A stretch of DNA of 64,000 nt from DATJGR01 sp041739525 (lineage in GTDB: Bacteria; Pseudomonadota; Gammaproteobacteria; Pseudomonadales; Azotimanducaceae), in the NCBI GenBank assembly GCA_041739525.1, contig JBGSNQ010000158.1, positions 124,001 through 188,000 on the forward strand, in the 5' to 3' direction. The notes beneath the pieces are model-generated. The model saw only the letters and a list, made by a program, of their open reading frames with translations. It was not told the DNA's origin and did no database searches. Of the stretch, positions 1 to 6,986 are shown piece after piece (position 1 is the first letter of the stretch; each line of letters starts with the position of its first letter). Made by a program: the position numbers and the translations under genes.

Positions 1-851
1 CAGTCGAGAAGATCGCCGATGTAGTGGCGATGGGTGTTCGAAAGGCAGCCATACAAGAAGCCATTCGAGGAAAGACGCAGGCGCGTGCACGCGCTGCAGA
101 ACGGCTCCGACTCGTTGGCGATGATGCCGAAAACGCCGCGACCGGGGATCTCGTATCGCACCGACGTGGAGTCGTAGGCGGCATCCGTTCGCGCGTATGT
201 ATAGCGGGCGCCGATCGTTTCGAGCAGCTCTGCCTGTCCAACGAACTGCCGGACGTAGTCGGGGCTGTGCTTCAGATGGCCCATGTTCATCAGCTCGATG
301 AAGCGCAGTTCGATGCCGCGTTCGAGGCAAAACTCGAGCAACGGCACCACCTGATCGAGGTTCGAATGTCGCATCGGCACCATGTTGATCTTCAGCTTCA
401 CGTCGGCCGCCCGCATCGATTCTATGCCGCGCAGCACCGTGGCCAAGTCGCCGCCGCGAGCAATCTTCGAGAACGCCAGCGGATTGAGCGTATCGAGACT
501 GACGTTCAGGCGCTTGATGCCGGAGTCGAGGATCAACCGGGCCTTCTTCTCGAGCAGCTGGCCGTTCGTGGTGATCGAAACGTCGCGCAACGGCTGCTGC
601 ATGACCGCCGGCAGAAATTGATCGAACTTCGGCGATACGAGCGGCTCGCCCCCGGTGATGCGCAGCTTCTCAATGCCGGCCGCAGACACCAGCAACTCCA
701 CGGCGCGAATCATCTGCGCAGCCGACAGTTCGTCTTCGGCCGCAACGAGGCGCTTGCCGTTCGGCACGCAATAGTCACAGGCATAGTTGCACGCCGCAGT
801 GAGGCTCACGCGCAAGTTGCGAAAACGTCTTCCTTGGGCATCGACGATCAT
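1..851 (-). CDS. moaA: GTP 3',8-cyclase MoaA (partial, C-terminus off the left edge)
   Basis: Radical SAM enzyme that makes the first intermediate of molybdopterin from GTP in the cytoplasm. The first 283 residues are visible. The SAM-cluster cysteines are at C21, C25 and C28 (CNYACDYC), followed by a GGEPL motif. Near the cut end is the second MoaA cluster motif, CSACTRLRLSSNG, continuing to YGCLSN, which separates MoaA from most other radical SAM proteins. The ATG at 851 follows a TGA and TAA directly. It lies about 55 kb from moaCDE in this window. A 16-bp dyad and a tiny ORF sit just upstream. A MoaA-like paralogue with another substrate cannot be fully excluded. Confidence 0.9.
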   Translation of the reverse strand, partial: MIVDAQGRRFRNLRVSLTAACNYACDYCVPNGKRLVAAEDELSAAQMIRAVELLVSAAGIEKLRITGGEPLVSPKFDQFLPAVMQQPLRDVSITTNGQLLEKKARLILDSGIKRLNVSLDTLNPLAFSKIARGGDLATVLRGIESMRAADVKLKINMVPMRHSNLDQVVPLLEFCLERGIELRFIELMNMGHLKHSPDYVRQFVGQAELLETIGARYTYARTDAAYDSTSVRYEIPGRGVFGIIANESEPFCSACTRLRLSSNGFLYGCLSNTHRHYIGDLLD

Positions 852-883
852 TATCAGACTGCGTCCAACCGTTTCATGAGCAC

Positions 884-899
884 CGATACTACAGTATCG
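884..899. promoter_or_regulatory. Perfect 16-bp dyad upstream of moaA, operator-like
   Basis: CGATACT-AC-AGTATCG is a perfect 7+2+7 inverted repeat centred about 40 bp upstream of the moaA ATG. Its size and place suit a dimeric regulator. It does not match the ModE, Fur or LexA consensus sequences I know, and no regulator is assigned. It overlaps the end of the small ORF at 889-1002. Confidence 0.35.
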
Positions 900-1002
900 A
901 ACAACGCCGGCGCCTGCGCGTTTCGTACCACCCGGTCCGGTGAAGCTGGAACCAGTTCACTGGCGCAGGTGGGAATTTCGGCTTTACTTCGCGTGTCGTC
1001 AT
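889..1002 (-). CDS. Possible 37-residue peptide upstream of moaA
   Basis: An ORF of 37 codons on the moaA strand that stops 37 nt before the moaA start. Its ATG is preceded by GGGGGAG at 5-nt spacing, a strong ribosome binding site. The peptide begins MTTREVKPKFPPAPVNW, has a WFQLHRTGWY centre and ends in five arginines, then CSIL. I recognise no family. A competing GTG-started frame (854-1063) covers the same DNA and ends two bases before moaA. It may be a leader or coupling peptide, a RiPP-like precursor or chance; the good ribosome site is the only real support. Confidence 0.3.
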   Translation of the reverse strand: MTTREVKPKFPPAPVNWFQLHRTGWYETRRRRRCSIL

Positions 1003-1088
1003 CGTGTCTCCCCCAACGAATCGGTGACGACAGGAGCGGTCGACTTCTCCCCAAGACGACCACTCCGGTATGTGACTCCTAGAGATTG

Positions 1089-1116
1089 GCCCGGCGCAAA
1101 ACGCCGGGCTTTTTTT
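1089..1116 (+). terminator. Rho-independent terminator with no obvious upstream gene
   Basis: GCCCGGCG, a CAAAA loop, CGCCGGGC and then seven T residues: a textbook intrinsic terminator pointing right. No + strand gene precedes it, since the DNA to its left holds the moaA upstream region. It may end an unrecognised small RNA or antisense transcript. Confidence 0.8.
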
Positions 1117-1506
1117 ATTCCCTTCAATTAGTCCTAAACTGTTCAACATGTTCCACGGACTTGCCTTGTAGCGGGCCACCGCCACATTCAGAAGGACCTC
1201 CCACGAAGGACACCAGTCAGTTACTGGTTGCGCTTGGGGTCTACCGCCGTCATGACCGATCAGAAACACTTGGAGACCCAGTGCGCGCTGTAGCCCCTTC
1301 TGGCATACGACTGACTGATTGCACCCGCCCAGATCGGCGCCTGTGACGACGCCGCCCTTCCGGCTCCTGCCGGCGCGCCGGATCATCACGCGAAACGCGG
1401 CGCAGCTGTCGCGAATGCTGTTCGAAAAGCCCATTTGAGAAAATGCGCCGCTCGTTTGGCGTCATCACTTAGCGACCGGATCGAACCCGAATCGCGAGGG
1501 CGGTGT
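1117..1506. other. 390-bp stretch without a recognisable gene
   Basis: This lies between the orphan terminator and the 3' end of the methyltransferase gene. The only open frames run straight through the terminator hairpin, which argues against coding. A GC-rich inverted repeat (CCGGC TCCT GCCGG, near 1360-1373) has no T-run. I see nothing else in it. Confidence 0.5.
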
Positions 1507-2361
1507 TCACACCTTCGTCGCGACCACCAAGTCCTGATAGTCGAGAGCGCTCAGGCGTCGGCACCAGTTTCCGTAGTAAAGATGTGGATCACGAAGACCG
1601 TTTGCTTCAAAGACTTCGAGCACATATCGCTCGTAATAAGCCACCGCCGCCTCCGCAGGTTGGCCCTCCACCGTGAGATAACGGCCATGGTCCGTCGCAA
1701 AGGCGATACGGCTGCGACCGGCACGAAGCAGGTCCAGCGATTCCGCGTTCAGCAGAAAGAAGGTGATCAGACATCGACCGCCTGGCTTCAGGACACGATT
1801 TATTTCACTGACGTAGTGCTCCACGTCCTGAGGCACAAGGTGCGTGAAGACCGACGTCAAAAACACGAAATCGAACCGCTGATCGTCGTATGGGAAGCGA
1901 TACTCCGATGCGCTGAATCTACCTGTCGGGTTATACGATCCGTTGTAGACATCGGCAACTTGGAACCGGAAATTGTGGTGCCGGGATGCAATCGATCGTC
2001 GACACCACCGCACGCCCGCGGGCAAGACGTCGAGTCCCTCATACGAGCCAGATTCGAGATAACGTGTGAGGGGCCGTGCCATCCGACCGGAACCGGAACC
2101 GACTTCGAGCACCGCATGCCCCGGCTGCAGCCCTCCGAATTCGATGAAATAGCGCAGAAACCGGTCGCCGATTTGTCGGAACGACTGAATCTCCGCGTCG
2201 GTCAGTAGATGGTTCGGAATCGCGTCAGGGTCTGGTCGAGGCCGCAGCAGGTCAGACAGACCAATGAGTCTGCTGCGCGCCTGGCGAATCAACGAACGAA
2301 TCGCCGGAGGCGACGCGTTAGTCAGCCGCCGACCCACGGACTCGTTGGAAAGGGCCGGCAT
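1507..2361 (-). CDS. Class I SAM-dependent methyltransferase
   Basis: 284 residues. The SAM-binding motif I is clear at residues 84-92 (VLEVGSGSG). An acidic loop follows (YEGLDV), then FDFVFLTSVFTHL (motif IV region) and LKPGGRCLITFF, as in Methyltransf_11/25-type enzymes. The N-terminal 70 residues are basic and probably a cap or substrate domain (RSLIRQARSRLIGLSDLLR). No signal peptide or membrane segment is seen. The substrate cannot be told from sequence or context: it stands alone between moaA and apbE and is not tightly coupled to either. It could act on a small molecule, a lipid or a glycan. Confidence 0.8.
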   Translation of the reverse strand: MPALSNESVGRRLTNASPPAIRSLIRQARSRLIGLSDLLRPRPDPDAIPNHLLTDAEIQSFRQIGDRFLRYFIEFGGLQPGHAVLEVGSGSGRMARPLTRYLESGSYEGLDVLPAGVRWCRRSIASRHHNFRFQVADVYNGSYNPTGRFSASEYRFPYDDQRFDFVFLTSVFTHLVPQDVEHYVSEINRVLKPGGRCLITFFLLNAESLDLLRAGRSRIAFATDHGRYLTVEGQPAEAAVAYYERYVLEVFEANGLRDPHLYYGNWCRRLSALDYQDLVVATKV

Positions 2362-2452
2362 CGGTTTCGCTCGGGTACAAAGGTGCCGAGCAACGTATCA
2401 ACGCCGTTCCGCGTCGGCAAGAGGTCGTGGCGCGTTCGTGCCAGTGCGCCCG

Positions 2453-3241
2453 CTAGGCCATATCAATGGCCACCGAATCAAACAGCGATAGCACCCGTTT
2501 CAACAACGCTGGGTCGTGCCGGCACAACAGCACACATTTCGTCAGCGCATCCGCGGTCGCGGTGGTGGAAGCGACAACCGCTGCTGCCCGCAGATCGCCG
2601 GATTCAAACGGTGTGACGCGACTGTAGTAGCCGCGGTGTTCCGGTGGCTTGTCCCTCACCAACGGATCACTCAAGGCGCAAGCCCGATCGCGCAGTGCGA
2701 TCAATCGTACGATGTGATCGGTTCGCAACCACACTGGTGTGTTGTCCGCTCCGAACACGCGCATGTCGCCACCCGCGTTCACTTGTCCACCGATGCATCC
2801 CGCGGACATCAGTCGCTCGATCGCTCGATCGACGGCAAAACCCTTGGCGATTCCACCGAGATCGAGCGCAACTCGTTCGTGAAGGACAACCACGTCCGGC
2901 TCGGGCAGCTCGATGTCTGACATGCCTCCGTCGCACTCCGGCAAGCAGGGGTCGAAGCGCCCCTCTGACGCATCGTTAACTTCCGCGGAAAGCGCGAGTA
3001 CTTCCCAGGTCCACGGATGGATTCGAACCGTGCGCCCTATCTTCGTAGACCGAAGCGCGACGAGATCCTGCCCCGACATCGGATGCATCAAACGGTGCAC
3101 CGCCGCAAACGCCTCGAATGCTGTGGCAATCGCGCGTTCGGCGTCTGCGTCGCTGTGAGCGACACAGTGCACCGACACGAACGTTCCCAACGCGGGCCGC
3201 AGGCGTGAGCACGTGGTGTGTTCGGAGGCGATGTCAGGCAT
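2453..3241 (-). CDS. apbE: FAD:protein FMN transferase (ApbE family)
   Basis: ApbE attaches FMN from FAD to a Thr of FMN_bind proteins through a phosphoester bond. At 262 residues it is a short member. It shows RPALGTFVSV near the N-terminus (the R-x-MGT-like start), DLGGIAKGFAVDRA at 127-140, a GGDMRVFG loop, and the metal-site region TATADALTKC near residue 230. It has no visible signal peptide, whereas many ApbE proteins are periplasmic. It reads away from the di-heme/porin/FMN_bind operon across a shared Fur-type box, and the FMN_bind protein there is its obvious substrate. Confidence 0.88.
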   Translation of the reverse strand: MPDIASEHTTCSRLRPALGTFVSVHCVAHSDADAERAIATAFEAFAAVHRLMHPMSGQDLVALRSTKIGRTVRIHPWTWEVLALSAEVNDASEGRFDPCLPECDGGMSDIELPEPDVVVLHERVALDLGGIAKGFAVDRAIERLMSAGCIGGQVNAGGDMRVFGADNTPVWLRTDHIVRLIALRDRACALSDPLVRDKPPEHRGYYSRVTPFESGDLRAAAVVASTTATADALTKCVLLCRHDPALLKRVLSLFDSVAIDMA

Positions 3242-3286
3242 AGCTCCAGAAACCTCACGAAGGAACTGATCTCTAGGAAACGGAAC

Positions 3287-3301
3287 TGATAATTATTATC
3301 A
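3287..3301. promoter_or_regulatory. Fur box between divergent apbE and the di-heme peroxidase gene
   Basis: TGATAATTATTATCA is a perfect 7-1-7 palindrome, identical in form to the core Fur operator. It sits 45 bp from the apbE start and 39 bp from the start of the di-heme protein gene, in an AT-rich island unlike the GC-rich surroundings. A -10-like TATCAT (3297-3302) overlaps its right arm. Fur bound here could shut off both directions when iron is plentiful. Confidence 0.85.
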
Positions 3302-3340
3302 TTTGTATTCGCCCTGCCCTATCCGGACACCACGATAGTC

Positions 3341-4555
3341 ATGTCAGCCCGCACTCGGTCGCCTCTTCGAGCCGTCACTCTACTGCTATCGGCCGGTTTC
3401 GCCCTGTCGGTGCTATCCGCCTGCGGTGGTGGCGCGGGTGGCGGAAATGTTGGCGGTCCCGTTGCCGGTGCCGGAATCTCATCGCTCGCGCAACTTGGCG
3501 AGAAGATCTTTCACGATCCATCGTTGTCGGCCAGCGGCACGGTGTCGTGCGCAACCTGCCACGACCCCGACCATGCGCTGGCATCTGCCATCAACGAACC
3601 TGTTCCAGTCGGTGGCGCGGATCTCGACGTTCCCGGATTCCGCAACGCGCCTTCGCTGCGATATGTCGCGCAAACACCGACGTTTGGATTCGACGACGGT
3701 GCTCCGCTTGGCGGCTTCGATCGTGACGGTCGTGCCGCCTCGCTGGCTGAGCAAGCGAGCCGCCCCTTTCTTGCAGAGCACGAGATGGCCAATACGGCAG
3801 CATCGGACGTCAGCGACAAGCTGAGCAAGGCCACGTATGCCGCCGACTTCAAAACAATCTTCGGGAACGACGTGTTCGATCAGCCCGAAGTGGCCTTCGA
3901 TCGCGCGCTCACGGCGATTGCTCGTTATGAAGCCGAAGACCCGGATTTCGCGCCCTTCGAGAGCAAATACGATTACTTCCTCGCAGGGAAAGCGTTGCTG
4001 ACCGCCGCCGAACAACGCGGTCTCGCGCTGTTCAACGATCCGCTCAAAGGCAACTGCGCAGCTTGCCATCCGAGCGGGCGTGGTCCGAACGGTGAACCCC
4101 CTCTATTTACCGATTTCAGTTATGACAACCTCGGCGTGCCGCGCAATGCGGCGATTCCGGCAAACGACGATCCAACATATTTCGATCTCGGCTTGTGTGG
4201 TCCTTTCCGGGACGATCTCGCCACTGCACGCGATCTATGCGGCGCGTTCAAAGTACCGACGCTGCGCAACATCGCTGTCACCGCTCCGTACTTTCACAAC
4301 GGACGCTTCGCAACGCTTGTGCAGGCGCTCGGATTCTACGTGCGCCGCGATACGAATCCGGAAGAGTGGTATTCCATCGACGTTGGCGGCGCGGTCCACA
4401 AATTCGACGACCTGCCGCTGCAGTACGCTGCGAACGTCAACGTCACCGAAGTTCCGTACAACCGGAAGGTGGGCGATCAACCTGCGCTCACGCCCGCAGA
4501 CATCGACGATGTCGTTGCGTTCCTGCAAACGCTTACCGACGGCTTCCAACTCTGA
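3341..4555 (+). CDS. Di-heme cytochrome c peroxidase/MauG-family lipoprotein
   Basis: 404 residues. A signal peptide ends in a lipobox (LSAC, Cys28), followed by a Gly-rich linker, so the protein should be anchored by lipid in the periplasm. Two haem c sites are present: CATCH at 70-74 and CAACH at 239-243. The family motifs for the gap between haems (RNAPSLRYV) and the C-terminal YFHNGRFATLVQ are present. Members reduce H2O2 or oxidise protein or metal-bound residues, and the substrate here is unknown. It is the first gene of a Fur-box-controlled run with a porin, an FMN_bind protein and a b-type membrane protein. A MauG/MbnH-like oxidase role is possible. Confidence 0.85.
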   Translation: MSARTRSPLRAVTLLLSAGFALSVLSACGGGAGGGNVGGPVAGAGISSLAQLGEKIFHDPSLSASGTVSCATCHDPDHALASAINEPVPVGGADLDVPGFRNAPSLRYVAQTPTFGFDDGAPLGGFDRDGRAASLAEQASRPFLAEHEMANTAASDVSDKLSKATYAADFKTIFGNDVFDQPEVAFDRALTAIARYEAEDPDFAPFESKYDYFLAGKALLTAAEQRGLALFNDPLKGNCAACHPSGRGPNGEPPLFTDFSYDNLGVPRNAAIPANDDPTYFDLGLCGPFRDDLATARDLCGAFKVPTLRNIAVTAPYFHNGRFATLVQALGFYVRRDTNPEEWYSIDVGGAVHKFDDLPLQYAANVNVTEVPYNRKVGDQPALTPADIDDVVAFLQTLTDGFQL

Positions 4556-4557
4556 TC

Positions 4558-4609
4558 CGCCTTCTACAACTGCATTCCACGACTGCTTTCCAAGACTGCC
4601 TTCCAAGAC
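4558..4609 (+). repeat. Four imperfect 13-bp tandem repeats between the di-heme and porin genes
   Basis: The units are CGCCTTCTACAAC (4558), TGCATTCCACGAC (4571), TGCTTTCCAAGAC (4584) and TGCCTTCCAAGAC (4597). They fill almost the whole 66-bp intergenic space, ending 12 bp before the porin ATG. They may be a slippage product or a spacing/RNA element between two genes of the operon. Confidence 0.75.
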
Positions 4610-4621
4610 TAGAGGTCATTC

Positions 4622-5938
4622 ATGCAACTCATAGCCACCATTCGTGCCCCGTCGCTTCCTCGCTCTGCGCTCACCTTCGCGATCGGCGCGCTCATGTCGC
4701 TGCCCGCGTCCGCGGCCACACAGCAGGAACTCGAAGCGCAACTGGCGGGGCTTGCGGGTGAAGTCGCAACGCTGAAGTCGGAACTCGCGAGAGTGTCGCA
4801 GGAGCAAAAGAACTCAATGACCGCACTTGCGGCAGTGCCGGTGCAAGTCATCGGAGAAACCGCCACCCCGGCGTCGAGCGCAGGGGCCGATTCGGGTCTC
4901 GATTTCTTCGGATACGGACAGGTCGACTACGCGCGCCCCAAAGACAATCCGTCAGACACCACCGCTACGGTCAGTCGCTTCGTCGTCGGCATGAGCAACC
5001 AGTTCGATGAAAAAACGCGGTTGGTCAGCGAACTCGAGATCGAGAATGCGGTGAGTTCAGCCGACGACCCGGGCGAAGTCGAGGTCGAGCAGCTGTACAT
5101 CGAGCGTAGCTTCGATGACCGCTTGTTCGGCAAGGTTGGTCTGTTTCTGATTCCCAGCGGTCTGCTCAACGAGAATCACGAACCGACGCGCTTCTACGGC
5201 GTGTTCCGCAACCGCGTAGAGACGGCGATCATCCCGACAACGTGGCGTGAAGGCGGCATGCTGCTTCAAGGCAGCACCGATTTCGGACTGCGCTGGGATG
5301 CAGGGCTGACCACCGGCTTCGATCTGTCGAAATGGGATCCGACGTCGCCTGAAGGAAAGGAGTCGCCACTCGGCTCGATCCACCAGGAAATGGCGCTGGC
5401 GAAGGCGAGCGACATGTCCGGTGTGTTCGCGCTGAACTACACGGGCATCCCCGGGCTACGGATCGGCGCTTCGATCTTCAGCGGGGACGCCGCTCAGGGG
5501 CAACTCGGATTCGACGACAACGTTGTAACGTTGTGGGAAGCACACGGCACCTGGACGCCCGGCAGGTTCGAGTTCGCGGCGCTCTACGCAAACGGCCACA
5601 TCTCGAATACTTCGAAAGTGAACCTGACGTTCATCGGTAATCCGACCTTGATTCCGGAGAGCTTCTACGGCTGGTACGGCCAGGCGGCCTACAACCTGCT
5701 CGACTGGGACGAGAATTCGCTGCGTCCGTTCGTACGGTTCGAGCGCCTCAACACGGCATCAAACTACTCCGACCTATCGCCGGGCCTGACTCCTGAAAAC
5801 GGACCCGATCAAGATATCATCACGAGCGGGGTCAACTTCCTGTTCGCGCAAGGCGTTGTTCTGAAAGCCGACTATCAGCATTTCCACGGTACCGGCGGCA
5901 GCGACCAGATCAATTTCGGCATGGGATATCAATTCTGA
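4622..5938 (+). CDS. Outer-membrane porin with N-terminal coiled coil
   Basis: 438 residues. A signal peptide (ending ALMSLPASAA) is followed by a short coiled coil (QQELEAQLAGLAGEVATLKS), as in OprP/trimeric-anchored porins. A long run of alternating aromatic/polar strands ends in MGYQF, the C-terminal Phe signal used by the BAM machine. Many strands match phosphate- or substrate-selective porins (FGYGQVDYARP, FYGWYGQAAYNLLDW). The transported compound is unknown. Its stop overlaps the next start (TGATG), so it is translated with the FMN_bind gene. In this iron-linked operon it may admit an iron chelate or the redox substrate. Confidence 0.85.
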   Translation: MQLIATIRAPSLPRSALTFAIGALMSLPASAATQQELEAQLAGLAGEVATLKSELARVSQEQKNSMTALAAVPVQVIGETATPASSAGADSGLDFFGYGQVDYARPKDNPSDTTATVSRFVVGMSNQFDEKTRLVSELEIENAVSSADDPGEVEVEQLYIERSFDDRLFGKVGLFLIPSGLLNENHEPTRFYGVFRNRVETAIIPTTWREGGMLLQGSTDFGLRWDAGLTTGFDLSKWDPTSPEGKESPLGSIHQEMALAKASDMSGVFALNYTGIPGLRIGASIFSGDAAQGQLGFDDNVVTLWEAHGTWTPGRFEFAALYANGHISNTSKVNLTFIGNPTLIPESFYGWYGQAAYNLLDWDENSLRPFVRFERLNTASNYSDLSPGLTPENGPDQDIITSGVNFLFAQGVVLKADYQHFHGTGGSDQINFGMGYQF

Positions 5939-6504
5939 TGGCAGACGCCGATCGCGGTGTGTTCGGTCTCATGGGCGCGGCCGCGCTGATGATGCCGGCC
6001 ACGGTGGTCGTCGCGGCGGATTATCTGACGATCGACGCAGCCCAGAAATCGATCTTCCCCTCAGCTGATTCGTTTGAACCCTTCGTCTTCGCAATAACGG
6101 CCGAACAGAGGTCCACAATCGCCGCTCTCGCAGGAGCGCAACCGCCACATGGTGCATTGCGCGTCTGGAAAGCGAGCAAAGACGGCACGCCATGGGGTTT
6201 CGTTCTACTCGACGAAGTGATCGGCCGTTCGGATTTGATCACGTACGCGATCGGCGTGGCGCCCGACGGTGCGCTGACGCCCGTCGAGATCCTGTCGTAT
6301 CGCGAAAGCCACGGTGCCGAGATCCGCAATGCGGCATGGCGGCGTCAGTTCGCCAATCGTCACGATTTATCCGAGCTGGAATTCCGCACCGACATCAAGA
6401 ACATCTCGGGCGCGACATTGTCATCGGAACACGTCACACAAGGCGTGCGTTGGCTGCTGGCACTGTGGGCAACCGTTCTGCACCAACCACCGTCTCACCC
6501 TTGA
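5938..6504 (+). CDS. Periplasmic FMN_bind-domain protein, probable flavinylation target
   Basis: 188 residues. A hydrophobic N-terminus (VFGLMGAAALMMPATVVVAA) serves as signal peptide or anchor. The C-terminal half is an FMN_bind domain, as in RnfG/NqrC: YAIGVAPDGALTPVEILSYRESHG, then ISGATLSSEHVTQGV at 156-170, whose SGAT (Thr160) is the covalent FMN site recognised by ApbE. A weakly conserved region of about 60 residues lies between signal and domain. The start overlaps the porin stop by one base. The next gene begins 3 nt after it and encodes a probable b-haem membrane partner, so the protein likely relays electrons on the outer face of the inner membrane. Confidence 0.85.
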   Translation: MADADRGVFGLMGAAALMMPATVVVAADYLTIDAAQKSIFPSADSFEPFVFAITAEQRSTIAALAGAQPPHGALRVWKASKDGTPWGFVLLDEVIGRSDLITYAIGVAPDGALTPVEILSYRESHGAEIRNAAWRRQFANRHDLSELEFRTDIKNISGATLSSEHVTQGVRWLLALWATVLHQPPSHP

Positions 6505-6506
6505 AT

Positions 6507-6986
6507 ATGCAAGCTAACCAAATCGCAAAGGCGCGTCTGATGCCCGATCGGCTCAGATATTGCGTTTACCTGGTTTTCGGCGGCGTGTGGACTTCGGGTT
6601 GTGTGTGGCTCGCTCTACACTGGTTGTTCGAAACGCCGGACGAGTTCGGTATCGCTCGGCACCCGCTGGAGCCCACCGTCTTGTGGATTCACGGCGTTTT
6701 GAGCATCGCCTTCGCTTACCTGTTCGGCTGGATCATGGCGCGTCACGCATCGGAAGCGTGGCACCAACAGAAGCGACGCGTCAGCGGCGGGCTTTTGACC
6801 GCCGTCATCCTCGCGCTATCGTTCTCCGGCTTTGCGCTGTTCTTCCTCACCGACTCGAACTGGCAGGCCCAGTCGACAAGAATTCACGAAATTCTCGGTC
6901 TGGCCGTAACCTTCTTCGCCATTGAGCACTGGCGAGCGATGAATGGTCGGGCAGAAGCAGGCGCGGCGCCTTCGAGCGTCCGTTAG
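6507..6986 (+). CDS. Four-helix membrane protein, DUF4405/cytochrome b-like
   Basis: 159 residues with four predicted membrane helices (about 17-40, 54-77, 92-114 and 125-142). Histidines lie at helix positions suited to haem: H38, H62, H80, H127 and H141. This resembles the small cytochrome-b-like DUF4405 proteins that often sit beside FMN_bind genes; the family name is my reading, not a search result. The ATG at 6507 is 2 nt after the previous stop; a second ATG (6540) is possible. It probably carries electrons from the quinone pool or cytoplasm to the flavinylated protein. Its 3' end overlaps convergent murF by 4 bp. Confidence 0.7.
   Translation: MQANQIAKARLMPDRLRYCVYLVFGGVWTSGCVWLALHWLFETPDEFGIARHPLEPTVLWIHGVLSIAFAYLFGWIMARHASEAWHQQKRRVSGGLLTAVILALSFSGFALFFLTDSNWQAQSTRIHEILGLAVTFFAIEHWRAMNGRAEAGAAPSSVR

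Noticed and set aside
24..1082. 352-codon open frame on the + strand at the left edge
   Set aside because: It is antisense to moaA, whose radical-SAM motifs are unmistakable; the frame is a high-GC shadow.
852..1090. Molybdenum-cofactor riboswitch before moaA
   Set aside because: I looked on the - strand for the conserved GAAAGGG and GGAGCCUCC-type segments of that RNA and did not see them.
889..1434. 181-codon frame on the - strand reaching the small ORF
   Set aside because: It runs through the strong terminator hairpin and shows no protein-like pattern; only its last 37 codons have a good start.
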